Below the pieces are notes generated by a model. It was not told the DNA's origin. It did no database searches and saw only the letters and a program-made list of their open reading frames with translations. Below are positions 55,884 through 64,000 of a DNA stretch of 64,000 nt, piece after piece. Source of the stretch: Paenibacillus pectinilyticus (GTDB lineage: Bacteria; Bacillota; Bacilli; Paenibacillales; NBRC-103111); the NCBI RefSeq assembly GCF_001700435.1, contig NZ_LYPC01000014.1, positions 372,001-436,000 of the forward strand, written 5' to 3'. A program made the translations under genes and the position numbers. The number at the start of each line of letters is the position of its first letter. Within the stretch, counting starts at the first letter, position 1.

Positions 55884-57335
55884 ATGTATCGTGTGGTCAT
55901 TGTTGATGATGAACCTTGGGCTTTGATCGGCATTCGTAAATTAATCGAGCGTAATGGGAACCGATTTAAAATTATTTGTGAAACAACAGAACCATCGAAA
56001 GCTTTAGAAGTGATTTGTGAAGAACGTCCAGATGTCGTCTTTACGGATATTCGAATGCCTGAGATGACAGGAATTGAACTGATGCAAAAGACGAGAGCAC
56101 AAGGGATAGATACTGATTTTATCGTCATTAGCGGGTTTGCAGAGTTCTCCTATGTCCAGCACGCTTTGCAAGAAGGCGCGATGGATTATCAATTAAAACC
56201 GTTGGATATGGACAAGGCAGAGGAAATGCTGGATAAGCTTTATAGAAAGTTGGAGAATAAACGCAGTACAAATGATTTGAGCTTTTATATGTCATTGTTG
56301 GAAGAGTTTAAGGATAATCAGTCTCTTTTGAATATGCGCTTGCGGCATAAACCTTATAAGCGATATCAAGTGGTAACGGTTTATTTTAAACATGCGGAAT
56401 ATGATGATGTGGTTTTATTGGAATTGGGAAATCGAGCACAACAAACTACCTTAAAATTAGGTCCTAAAAAATGTGTGTTCATTATAAATAGTGATGAAGA
56501 TCAGAGTGAATTGATTTATCGTAGTCTTACTTCCAATGAACATGTCGTGGATAAGGCAGGGATTAGTTTATCCAGTGATGGAGCTGATCAAGTACCCGTG
56601 CTTTTAAAAACGTCAGATATCGCGAGTAATGATTGTTTTGTCGATCTTTCAAAGCGAGTTTCACAATATAATAAAAGCAAAAAAAGTCTGGTCAAACAAT
56701 TTGCTGAAAATATCATTGAAGGCCTTGAACGCGTTCAATATAAGAATATGAAGGAACTCTCATCTGTGATTATGTCTTATTTTAGTGAACACAGCCTAGG
56801 CATTGAAGATGCAGTGTTTCTATGGAATGAATTTGTAATGCATACGCTAAAAGACAGTGATAACAGCAGTCAATTACTAGATTTTGAGTTTTTGGATTAT
56901 AGTGAAATGAAAGAAAAGTTCATGAACTTAGAATCGCTAAGTGAATACGTGTTTGAACAGCTTTCCGATCCAGAACGAGAGCAGCTCGGGGATGCTAATA
57001 ATAAATTTAAAGAACTGCTGCAATACACCAATAAAAACTTTCATGAGGAACTGTTTTTAAAGGATTTGTCCACGAAATTTTTCATCAATGTAAGCTATTG
57101 TTGTGAGTTGTTTAAAAAGGTTACGGGCATGACATTCTCCCAGTATATGACCGATTTAAGGATGAAAAAGGCTTCGGAGCTGCTTCAGAATAGTAACTTG
57201 TCTATTGCTGATGTCTGTAAAAGTGTCGGTTATAGTGATTACTTCTATTTTAATAAAGTGTTTAAACGGAATTTAGGGTGTACACCTGCCAAATATCGTA
57301 AAACGAGTGGGGACTTGAATGCGCTTAATTCGTAA
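55884..57335 (+). CDS. AraC-family response regulator (YesN type); candidate activator of the four-copy promoter module
   Basis: The 483-residue protein has a receiver with Asp55 (VVFTDIRMPEMTG), VDDE, Ser in ISGFAE and Lys in QLKPLD, then a linker and the C-terminal AraC domain (FLKDLSTKFFINVSYCCELF; IADVCKSVGYSDYFYFNKVF). It is read from ATG 55884. It comes before its kinase, the reverse of the first two pairs, and lies in the operon driven by promoter copy D. This position makes it the best candidate to bind the 22-bp repeats and to activate its own operon, though that is inference. Confidence 0.9.
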   Translation: MYRVVIVDDEPWALIGIRKLIERNGNRFKIICETTEPSKALEVICEERPDVVFTDIRMPEMTGIELMQKTRAQGIDTDFIVISGFAEFSYVQHALQEGAMDYQLKPLDMDKAEEMLDKLYRKLENKRSTNDLSFYMSLLEEFKDNQSLLNMRLRHKPYKRYQVVTVYFKHAEYDDVVLLELGNRAQQTTLKLGPKKCVFIINSDEDQSELIYRSLTSNEHVVDKAGISLSSDGADQVPVLLKTSDIASNDCFVDLSKRVSQYNKSKKSLVKQFAENIIEGLERVQYKNMKELSSVIMSYFSEHSLGIEDAVFLWNEFVMHTLKDSDNSSQLLDFEFLDYSEMKEKFMNLESLSEYVFEQLSDPEREQLGDANNKFKELLQYTNKNFHEELFLKDLSTKFFINVSYCCELFKKVTGMTFSQYMTDLRMKKASELLQNSNLSIADVCKSVGYSDYFYFNKVFKRNLGCTPAKYRKTSGDLNALNS

Positions 57336-59130
57336 TCTGAAGCTAAAACACCAAATATCGCTGTTAATTCTGATTGCACTAATTATGATGATCTTGATGC
57401 AGAGCATGTATAATGTTTTCTTCAATTCGCTTACTCGGGAACGCGCGGCTAAGTACGCGGGGAATCTGATGGAACAGGTCGTGTTAAATGTAGATACGAT
57501 TGCTAAAAGTGTGGAGAGAGATTCCATTACGGTTAGTTATAGTAAGTATGTACAGGAATTGATGGTGTCGACGAATAGCATTCGGAGTGCAGAATTAAAT
57601 GACTATGTCTCTGAAATTTTTACGCACACAAGGAATTCCAATCAAAATATTTATAGCATTGTTCTGCTAAATAATAATAACAGGCTGATCTCAGACAATA
57701 TGCATTACAACAATGATATTTTGAAAACTTTGGGGAAAATGTACAATTTTCAAAGCAAAGAATTTATAAAACCTGTGTTTTCTTCGATTGTGAGAGATAG
57801 TAGTGATGCGTTCTATTATTATTCGTATATTTCACCTATCTTTTCTTCTTTTGACGCAACAGGGGATTATTCAAAAATTGGGAACTGTATTTTTCTTCTT
57901 GATACAAGGGAATTAGAGAAATTAGTGAATACAACGGAATTAACGAAGAATTCACTCTTTCTAATTCTTGATTCCGACAATCGGGTGATCGCAAGCAATA
58001 AAGGGCTTAAAGCAGGTGATTATTACGAGAATGTTTTTTGGCAGGACGGTATCAGCAGTACAGTGAAAGATGAGATTGTGTATGAAGGTAAAAAATCGCT
58101 CGTGCAATATAAGAAAATGGAGAATGTAGACTGGAAAGTCATCAGTGTTCTTCCGATTGCAGAGCTTACCAGCGATATGAAGCCGATCGTTTCTTTAGGA
58201 ATCTGGATGGGGATTATTATGATTGTCCTGTTGACATTAATCGGCAGCATATTTATGTATAATACCACACGTCCGGTCATGTTAATTGTGAGATTTCTAT
58301 CCCATGTGGGTGAGCGGAATTTGAAGCATAGATTGAAAATCCCATCAACCAACGAAGTAGGGATTATTGCTACCCATATCAATCAAATGCTAGATAACGT
58401 AGAGACGATGACGCGAGATATTGTTGACAATCAAACTTCTCTCTATGAAGCGGAGTTATCGAAAAAACAAGCAAAATTGTCGGCATTGCAAAGCCAAATT
58501 AATCCTCATTTTCTTTATAATACGTTGAACTGCTTGAGCAGCATTGGCTTAGCTTATGATGTGAGTGAGGTCGTTAGTATATCTTCTGCCATGTCGCGCA
58601 TTTTCAGGTATAGCATTAAGGGCCAAGAGATTGTGAGTATCAAGGACGAAATGAGCTGTATCAAGGATTATCTGTTAATTATGGATATCAGGTACAAGGG
58701 CAAATTTGAGATCGTCATCGAGATGGATGAGTCTTTCTTAGACATGAAATCGTTGAAAATGATTCTTCAACCGATTGTAGAGAATGCGATGTACCATGGC
58801 CTTGAGATGAAAACAGGGGTAGGACGTCTATTTATTCGCGGTTGTATTTCTGAGCAGGGCTATATGCAAATTGAAATCGAAGATAACGGGGTAGGGATGA
58901 CGGACATCCAGTTGTCCGCATTACGTAAAGGGATTCGAGATGACGAGAATTTAGAACTGTCTGGCACGGAGAAACAAAGCATAGGGCTGGGCAATATTAA
59001 TAAGCGGCTAAAGCTACAATTTGGATCGCCATATGGTCTGGATGTGGAGAGTGAAGCAGGTATAGGAACCAAAGTTACCGTCAGGCTGCCTATTATTGAA
59101 CCTACTGGCAAAATAACCTTGATAACTTGA
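57319..59130 (+). CDS. YesM-type sensor histidine kinase
   Basis: The 603-residue protein has membrane segments at ~12-34 and ~292-314 around an extracytoplasmic sensor, then HAMP, His397 in SQINPHFLYNT and the HATPase boxes IVENAMYHG, EDNGVGM and GLGNINKR. It overlaps the regulator by 17 bases, and its TGA overlaps the TTG of the next gene, so a glycosidase-like protein is translated with the kinase. It senses an extracellular sugar fragment by analogy with YesM. Confidence 0.92.
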   Translation: MRLIRNLKLKHQISLLILIALIMMILMQSMYNVFFNSLTRERAAKYAGNLMEQVVLNVDTIAKSVERDSITVSYSKYVQELMVSTNSIRSAELNDYVSEIFTHTRNSNQNIYSIVLLNNNNRLISDNMHYNNDILKTLGKMYNFQSKEFIKPVFSSIVRDSSDAFYYYSYISPIFSSFDATGDYSKIGNCIFLLDTRELEKLVNTTELTKNSLFLILDSDNRVIASNKGLKAGDYYENVFWQDGISSTVKDEIVYEGKKSLVQYKKMENVDWKVISVLPIAELTSDMKPIVSLGIWMGIIMIVLLTLIGSIFMYNTTRPVMLIVRFLSHVGERNLKHRLKIPSTNEVGIIATHINQMLDNVETMTRDIVDNQTSLYEAELSKKQAKLSALQSQINPHFLYNTLNCLSSIGLAYDVSEVVSISSAMSRIFRYSIKGQEIVSIKDEMSCIKDYLLIMDIRYKGKFEIVIEMDESFLDMKSLKMILQPIVENAMYHGLEMKTGVGRLFIRGCISEQGYMQIEIEDNGVGMTDIQLSALRKGIRDDENLELSGTEKQSIGLGNINKRLKLQFGSPYGLDVESEAGIGTKVTVRLPIIEPTGKITLIT

Positions 59131-61196
59131 AGATAGCTGTGAATGGGAGGACAACCGGGGAGATGGATGTTTACGTTACAAAAAACGGAGAATGTCAGGT
59201 TAGTATTGAGATTGGCTACGATAGTGGCATCATAACGAACAATGCTGTTAGGTTGTTGATGGAGGAATGGAGAGATGAATATCAGGTTGAAAACCTTCGC
59301 GTCCATACGGAGCCTGGTGAAGGCAACCGAATTCGCATTCTGGAACCTCAAGTGATGGAAGGCTATTGTGAGCAGACTTTTACTATGTGTATGGTCATCA
59401 AAGATGGCTATTATCATATCAATCTATCTGGTGCAAGTGAACAGGCTATCCTATATGGCATATGTGAAATTCTAGATCGAACGTATGTTCTTGATGGAGA
59501 AGTGCGGTTACCTTTACTAGATATGACCTCATCACCTGATATAAAAAAGAGAGGCGTCGAGCGGCATTGGGGTCCTTCGATGACGTCGATGGAAAACCTG
59601 GAAGAGAATCTTAATCTAATCAAGCTGTTAGCTAGAAAACGAGTTAATCATCTGATGTGGATCGATAGTTGGATCAGCATGAGCTGGTATCAATTTCTTG
59701 ATTTTAGATACTTTCCGATTCTGAAAAGAGAGGACCGGCTGGGCAAGATCAAGCTTGCCAAGGAGTGCCTAAACAAAATCATCGTGGAAGCGAAAAATTG
59801 GGGAATGGACTTCTACCTGTCCTGCACCGAGTTCAATATCCCTGAAGATCTGCTTAAAAAACACCCAGACATGTTCTATCGCAATCCAGATACGGGATTA
59901 TGTGTGCTGCGATTAGATAGTGAGGATACTTGGCTATTCTATAAATCCAAAATAAAAGAGGTCATGGTGGATTTCCCAGCCCTGTCAGGTATTGAACTTT
60001 GGACTGGAGAGGCCATGGAAATATGGCAATGTTACCGTCCTGAGACAGATACAAGATCGATTGGGGAGCTTTTCCTCGAGATGTACGATAAAGCCCTTGA
60101 GGCCATGGATGAAGTAGGCAGGAGTGATGCGCGGATCATTTGTTCCAGCTTTACTCACCATCCTGATTGTGAAAAAGTATATGAAGATATTCTGGGGAGA
60201 TTAACTGAACGCTGTTATTCTCGAAGTAAAATGCAGGTTGAGGATTTTTATCGGTTCCATTCACCAGCAACACTTCCAGGCAGACTATCTCCGGGCAGGG
60301 AGTGGGTAGAGTTCGATCTCGGAGGCGAGTACAGAGGGGATTGGGCTGGATGGATTACATGTGCGCTGCAATTCATACCGGATCGAATGAGGCATTATTA
60401 CGATAAGGGAATTAGTGGCTTTATGTGTAGGATACGCGGTTATGCCCTAGGTCCGAATACGAAGTTTGTTGGCGATTATGCCGTATTAAAGGGTGTACAG
60501 TCAATTAAATATGATGTCTATTTCAAAACCTGCTGGGATATGAATATTGGGCTCACCGATGTATGGCAAATGTGTAAGAGAGGGGGATACCCTGATCAGA
60601 TGTTGGAATTTTTCCAATTGTCGGAGAAGGTCGCGGAGCAAGCACAGTATGCCAATGAATCTGTTGTGAATAATTTTCATTCTTCTTTTATTGGTTCTAT
60701 AGAAAGATATGAATGGCAATTGGAATACTTGGATCATCCCTATAATAAAGCGGGGCAAGAACGGAAATGGATTTTAGAGCCTACGGAAGAAAATTTATCA
60801 ATTATTCTTGCTGAGAAAGAACAGGCAGTTATTCATATCTTGAAAATGAGTGAAATCTTGGAGCGATGTAAATGTGAGCTCGTAGAAGAGGACTACGCGG
60901 CATTGAGAAAATGTCTGGACTACCAGATCCAAGTGGTCAAAGTGTTCAAAGTACACACAGAAATGTTCTTCAGGTATCGCATGCTCATGATGACGAAATT
61001 GGAAAATAGACATGCTCTTCTAATGGATTGTATGAAACGATGTGAGAATGAAGTCACGCTGCTTCAGGCTATTGATCAGGTACAGGCTAAACAGGCATAT
61101 GCGTTAATTAGTGACATCAAATGGCGACTAAGCAGTGATATGAATGGAGCATATTATCATCAGCTAGCTTACCATGGGGTATGTAAGGTGACTTAG
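59127..61196 (+). CDS. unassigned glycosidase-like protein (GH67/GH20-like N-domain plus TIM barrel)
   Basis: The 689-residue protein starts at TTG 59127, overlapping the kinase stop by four bases (TTGA). No signal peptide is present. The N-terminal ~140 residues, with SEQAILYGICEILDR, resemble the small domain in front of the barrel in GH67, GH115, GH20 and GH84 enzymes. From SPDIKKRGVERHWGP the barrel follows (MWIDSW, FYLSCTEFN, FPALSGIELWTGEA with a possible catalytic Glu, GLTDVWQM), then a helical C-terminal part with many Cys and Glu. An exo-glycosidase acting on glucuronate or amino sugars is plausible, but no family could be assigned. Confidence 0.5.
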   Translation: MKIAVNGRTTGEMDVYVTKNGECQVSIEIGYDSGIITNNAVRLLMEEWRDEYQVENLRVHTEPGEGNRIRILEPQVMEGYCEQTFTMCMVIKDGYYHINLSGASEQAILYGICEILDRTYVLDGEVRLPLLDMTSSPDIKKRGVERHWGPSMTSMENLEENLNLIKLLARKRVNHLMWIDSWISMSWYQFLDFRYFPILKREDRLGKIKLAKECLNKIIVEAKNWGMDFYLSCTEFNIPEDLLKKHPDMFYRNPDTGLCVLRLDSEDTWLFYKSKIKEVMVDFPALSGIELWTGEAMEIWQCYRPETDTRSIGELFLEMYDKALEAMDEVGRSDARIICSSFTHHPDCEKVYEDILGRLTERCYSRSKMQVEDFYRFHSPATLPGRLSPGREWVEFDLGGEYRGDWAGWITCALQFIPDRMRHYYDKGISGFMCRIRGYALGPNTKFVGDYAVLKGVQSIKYDVYFKTCWDMNIGLTDVWQMCKRGGYPDQMLEFFQLSEKVAEQAQYANESVVNNFHSSFIGSIERYEWQLEYLDHPYNKAGQERKWILEPTEENLSIILAEKEQAVIHILKMSEILERCKCELVEEDYAALRKCLDYQIQVVKVFKVHTEMFFRYRMLMMTKLENRHALLMDCMKRCENEVTLLQAIDQVQAKQAYALISDIKWRLSSDMNGAYYHQLAYHGVCKVT

Positions 61197-61293
61197 TCGA
61201 GATGATTAGAAACGGGCGCTGATGAAGCTGTATCATGAGTTTTATAAGGCGAAGCGGTAAAAAAATAATCAAGAGCCATATGTGCATCTGCGT

Positions 61294-61312
61294 TTGACAA
61301 ACATGGTATACT
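61294..61312 (+). promoter_or_regulatory. candidate promoter with extended -10
   Basis: TGGTATACT (61304-61312) is an extended -10. A perfect TTGACA at 61294-61299 lies too close to it to serve as its -35; with TGTAAA at 61319 it would have a 19-base spacer. Either reading starts a transcript of about 125 bases ending at the terminator. Confidence 0.4.
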
Positions 61313-61315
61313 CGT

Positions 61316-61444
61316 GCGTGTAAATCGGTAGGGGAACTCGCAGATTAGCCACGCTAGATGCAACTTACTTTTATACTCCTAATATTTATCGATATATATC
61401 TAACGACTTTCCATACCATTAATGGGGAAAGTCGTTTATTTTTT
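61316..61444 (+). ncRNA. candidate structured leader or small RNA ending at a terminator
   Basis: GCGTG (61316-61320) can pair with CACGC (61350-61354), enclosing AATC/GATT; CTAGAT (61354-61359) can pair with ATCTA (61398-61402), next to an 11-bp terminator. This fits a leader with a riboswitch-like or attenuator role, but no known motif was recognised, so the call is speculative. Confidence 0.3.
61402..61444 (+). terminator. strong intrinsic terminator upstream of the 61504 gene
   Basis: AACGACTTTCC/GGAAAGTCGTT (11 bp, 13-base loop) followed by TATTTTTT. It could end the 52077-61196 operon or control read-through into 61504. Confidence 0.75.
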
Positions 61445-61503
61445 ATGTAAGATAAAGCGCTATCAAACCAAACAAATAGGGATGCATCAAGGGAGGAAAT
61501 CGT

Positions 61504-63714
61504 ATGTACAGTCTTGATCAAATGAATGAATTTGTTGAGCATAAGATTCGTGAAGAGGAATGGGACGTCAGAAAAGCCGTGTTTGTTTCTCCATCGATGA
61601 ATTTGCCAACAAACTATATGCCAGATTCTCCTCTTCTGGGTAATGGTGATGTAGGCGTCACTATTGGAGGTAATCCAGAAGAACAGATATTTTATATGGG
61701 TAAAAATGATTTCTGGGCTCAGCCGAGCCTTGGTGAAACGGAAGAACAGCGTCGTGATCGCCTATTGAACGAGGATGGACGTAGAACCGGAGCCCATATT
61801 ATGACGGTAGGCCAGATTACGCTTCAAATTCCGAAGTTGGCTGGAGCCGAGTATTTGCAGGAACAAGACATTCTTAATGCCGAGGTTCGCGGGACTTTTA
61901 AGAAAGATGGATTAACACTTCGGATGAGATCTTGGGTATGCGCAGAGAAAAATGTACTGGTTACTGAATTGTTCAGTGATGGATATGCCATTGACCTTAG
62001 AGTAATTCTACACGCGGGAGCCAAAGGTGAATATGAAGTCTACAATTACAAAAATGGTTCAGATGAAGATTTAATCTGGTTTAAGTATGCAGCTAACTCA
62101 GCGAATCTTCCCGAAACGAGACGAGTTGCAGCAGTGACCCGTATTGTTGGGGGGGAAGAAGTTCGTTACAAGTGGTGTTTTGATAATGCGGAAGCTTATT
62201 GCACGGTTTCGCCAGGAACTAACGTATATGTTGTCACAGCACTAACCAGTAATTTAGATGATTTGGATTATCTCGAGGCAGCAAAGGAGACAGCGAGACT
62301 GTCCGATAGAGACATGATCATACAATTACAAGAAGTGCATAAGGGCTGGTGGAGTGATTATTGGAAGAAATCTTATGTTGAAATCAATGATCCTCTTCTC
62401 GATAAGTTTTATTACGCTTCCTATTACATCATTGGATCCTGTACGAGATCAGGTAAAGTTCAGCCCGGGATCTTAGGAAGTTGGGTAACCAATGACCGAC
62501 CGCTTTATTCAGGCGGATATACGATGAATTATAATTATGAAGCCCCATATTGGGGACTATACTCGGGGAATCGCATTGCTATCGCGGAATCTTACTGCGA
62601 TCCGCTGCTGGATATCCTGCCGCTTGGCAAGTGGTACGCCCAGCAAAAGCTGAATTGTCGCGGAATCTATTTGCCCGTGCAGCTTGGACCTTGGGGGATG
62701 ACATGCACAACCTATTTTCATGGCCAAAAGTCGAATGCTGCATACGGAGCAGTCAACCTAATCATGCACTTTTATCATACGTATGATCTTGACTATGGCA
62801 GAAAAATATACCCCTATTTGTTGGAGACAGGCAACTTTTGGGAAGATTATCTCCAGTTTGAAGAGGGACGTTACGTCATTTACGATGATTCTATTCATGA
62901 ACTCTCCAATGATCGCATGAATCCGATACTTTCACTCGGTTTCGTGAGGATGATTTTCAAAAGCCTATTGGAACTAAGCCAAGAACTCGGTATCGACTCG
63001 GATCGTCATGCGAAATGGCATCATATCCTCGAGCATCTAAGCCCATACCCTGTTTTTCAAAAAAATGACAAGACCCTGTTCCGCTTAACAGAAGAAGGAA
63101 TGGCGTGGAACAATCGTGGTGCTCTAGCTATTCAACATATTTATCCGGCTGGTGTGCTTGGTCTGGACAGCACGCCTGAATTATTGAATATTGCCCTGGA
63201 TACTTTGGAGGAATTGAATCGCTGGAGCGATTATAATGCCTTTACGACATATTATCCGGCAGCTGTAAGGGTAGGTTATAATCCGAGAATTATTCTGCAT
63301 CATCTGCGCCAAGCATGTGAGGAAAAGTCCCTTCCAAATCTTGTTATCCAACATGGTGGTGGGGGGATTGAGGATGCTAGCACAGTTCCAAATACGATTC
63401 ATGAAATGTTCATGCAAAGCCATGAAGGTGTATTGCGGCTATTCCCAGTCTGGCCCAAAGAGGAGCCAGCCAAATTCGGGAGATTAAGGGCTGTGGGAGC
63501 CTTCTTGGTATCGAGTGAATACAAAGATGGTGAAGTACAGTATGTGATCATCGAAAGTGAGAAAGGACGTGATTGTCAGATTCAGAATCCGTGGCCGGGT
63601 CAAGCTGTGTCCGTCTATCGAAATGGCATATTAACAGAAGAGCATAATGGAACAAGGTTTAATTTAAATACGAAAGTGAATGAGAAAATTATGCTTGTAC
63701 CAGCAAATCGATAA
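61504..63714 (+). CDS. six-hairpin glycosidase, GH95-related
   Basis: The 736-residue cytoplasmic protein begins with a beta-rich domain whose motif PLLGNGDVGVTIGGNPEEQIFYMGKNDFW compares with the GH95 start in the next gene. The middle part, WGLYSGNRIAIAESYCDPLLDILPLGKW and YPYLLETGNFWEDYL, belongs to an (alpha/alpha)6 barrel, and EDASTVPNTIHEMFMQSHEG is typical of the end of GH95-like proteins. It probably removes a terminal residue such as fucose or galactose from oligosaccharides; family number is not sure. ATG 61504 follows GGGAGG. Confidence 0.7.
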   Translation: MYSLDQMNEFVEHKIREEEWDVRKAVFVSPSMNLPTNYMPDSPLLGNGDVGVTIGGNPEEQIFYMGKNDFWAQPSLGETEEQRRDRLLNEDGRRTGAHIMTVGQITLQIPKLAGAEYLQEQDILNAEVRGTFKKDGLTLRMRSWVCAEKNVLVTELFSDGYAIDLRVILHAGAKGEYEVYNYKNGSDEDLIWFKYAANSANLPETRRVAAVTRIVGGEEVRYKWCFDNAEAYCTVSPGTNVYVVTALTSNLDDLDYLEAAKETARLSDRDMIIQLQEVHKGWWSDYWKKSYVEINDPLLDKFYYASYYIIGSCTRSGKVQPGILGSWVTNDRPLYSGGYTMNYNYEAPYWGLYSGNRIAIAESYCDPLLDILPLGKWYAQQKLNCRGIYLPVQLGPWGMTCTTYFHGQKSNAAYGAVNLIMHFYHTYDLDYGRKIYPYLLETGNFWEDYLQFEEGRYVIYDDSIHELSNDRMNPILSLGFVRMIFKSLLELSQELGIDSDRHAKWHHILEHLSPYPVFQKNDKTLFRLTEEGMAWNNRGALAIQHIYPAGVLGLDSTPELLNIALDTLEELNRWSDYNAFTTYYPAAVRVGYNPRIILHHLRQACEEKSLPNLVIQHGGGGIEDASTVPNTIHEMFMQSHEGVLRLFPVWPKEEPAKFGRLRAVGAFLVSSEYKDGEVQYVIIESEKGRDCQIQNPWPGQAVSVYRNGILTEEHNGTRFNLNTKVNEKIMLVPANR

Positions 63715-63728
63715 CGGGGTGTATCTAT

Positions 63729-64000
63729 GAAGTTGTTGATGAATTATCCGGCCTCCTGGTGGAAATCGATGTGGCGAGAAGCGCTTCCATCTGGGAATGG
63801 CGTCGTAGGTGCTGCGGTATACGGAGCTGTACATGAAGAAACGGTGATGTTGACTCACGCTGATTTATGGAGGGGAGGACAATCTCCGGAGATGCCGAAT
63901 GTCAGTGATTGGGTATCAGAAGTACGCAGTCTACTCCTTGCTGGCGAAGCAGATAAGGCAGACCGTGTCTTGGCGAATGCACTTCTAGAAAAAGGTTACC
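63729..64000 (+). CDS. N-terminal part of a GH95-like alpha-fucosidase/galactosidase (3' end outside window)
   Basis: About 90 residues are seen from ATG 63729, 14 bases after the previous stop, and the frame runs off the window. REALPSGNGVVGAAVYG and EETVMLTHADLWRGG match the start of GH95 (usual form LPLGNGRLGAMVFGG...NEDTLW). The run LLLAGEADKADRVLANALL also fits the family. It would act on terminal alpha-fucose or related residues. It is a second enzyme of this type next to the 61504 gene. Confidence 0.75.

Larger units (their letters stand above)
61197..61503 (+). other. 307-bp intergenic region with structured leader
   Basis: No gene is seen. It holds a candidate promoter (61294-61312), a fold-forming stretch (61316-61359) and a strong terminator (61402-61444) before the ribosome site of the gene at 61504. 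Bases 61210-61260 read like a short coding remnant, without support. Confidence 0.5.

Noticed and set aside
58860-59417. 185-residue open frame on the - strand
   Set aside because: It lies opposite the end of the kinase and the start of the next gene, has no ribosome site and no family features.
61294-61299. TTGACA as -35 for TATACT at 61307
   Set aside because: The spacer is only 7 bases; TATACT can work only as an extended -10, or TTGACA must use another -10.

Overview
The window reads as a chromosomal segment of a plant-polysaccharide-degrading Firmicute, most likely Paenibacillus or a close relative. This is inferred from the many YesM/YesN-type two-component pairs, Lpl-type sugar ABC transporters without their own ATPase, an SLH-anchored GH74 enzyme, strong AGGAGG ribosome sites and moderate GC content. 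No species can be assigned. Almost everything lies on the + strand; only a secreted GH5 enzyme and a LysR regulator are on the - strand. No tRNA, rRNA, CRISPR array, insertion sequence or phage gene was seen.

Region 1 (1-8541) holds secreted or cell-surface glucan enzymes: the C-terminus of a carbohydrate-binding protein, a 1513-residue GH74 xyloglucanase-like enzyme with three SLH domains, a DUF4038/GH140-like cytoplasmic hydrolase, and a convergent secreted GH5 with a C-terminal binding module. Region 2 (8879-22931) starts with a tight cluster (NodB-like protein, small zinc ribbon, SGNH esterase, YdjC deacetylase, GH28). It continues with a GH63-type enzyme, a YesM/YesN pair, and a solute-binding protein with two permeases. 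This fits import and dismantling of an acylated, uronate-containing oligosaccharide. Region 3 (23322-27927) is a different kind of island: a thiolase, its Zn-ribbon/OB-fold partner, a LysR regulator and a CocE/S15 acyl hydrolase.

Region 4 (28039-43041) has a second YesM/YesN pair, two permeases, a binding protein, GH3, GH115 alpha-glucuronidase, a cytoplasmic beta-helix enzyme, a sugar isomerase and a Gfo/Idh/MocA dehydrogenase. Region 5 (43297-64000) has two tandemly duplicated secreted beta-helix/ricin proteins, a YghZ-type aldo-keto reductase, LacZ, a third transporter, a third two-component pair (regulator first), an unassigned glycosidase-like protein, and two GH95/six-hairpin enzymes, the last cut by the window end.

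The main new observation is a 65-bp promoter module present four times, upstream of GH115 (37636), the first beta-helix/ricin gene (43102), the reductase-lacZ operon (47491) and the third transporter operon (51896). Each copy has two direct repeats exactly 22 bp apart, related to ACGA-N3-TATTACAT, followed at an exactly constant distance by a -10 box and no good -35. This is the expected layout of an AraC-family activator site. The regulator at 55884 lies in one of the target operons and is the best candidate. Two of the four copies have a possible CcpA cre site just downstream. Together they suggest one regulon covering about 26 kb, aimed at a galactose- and glucuronate-bearing polysaccharide (the substrate is inference).
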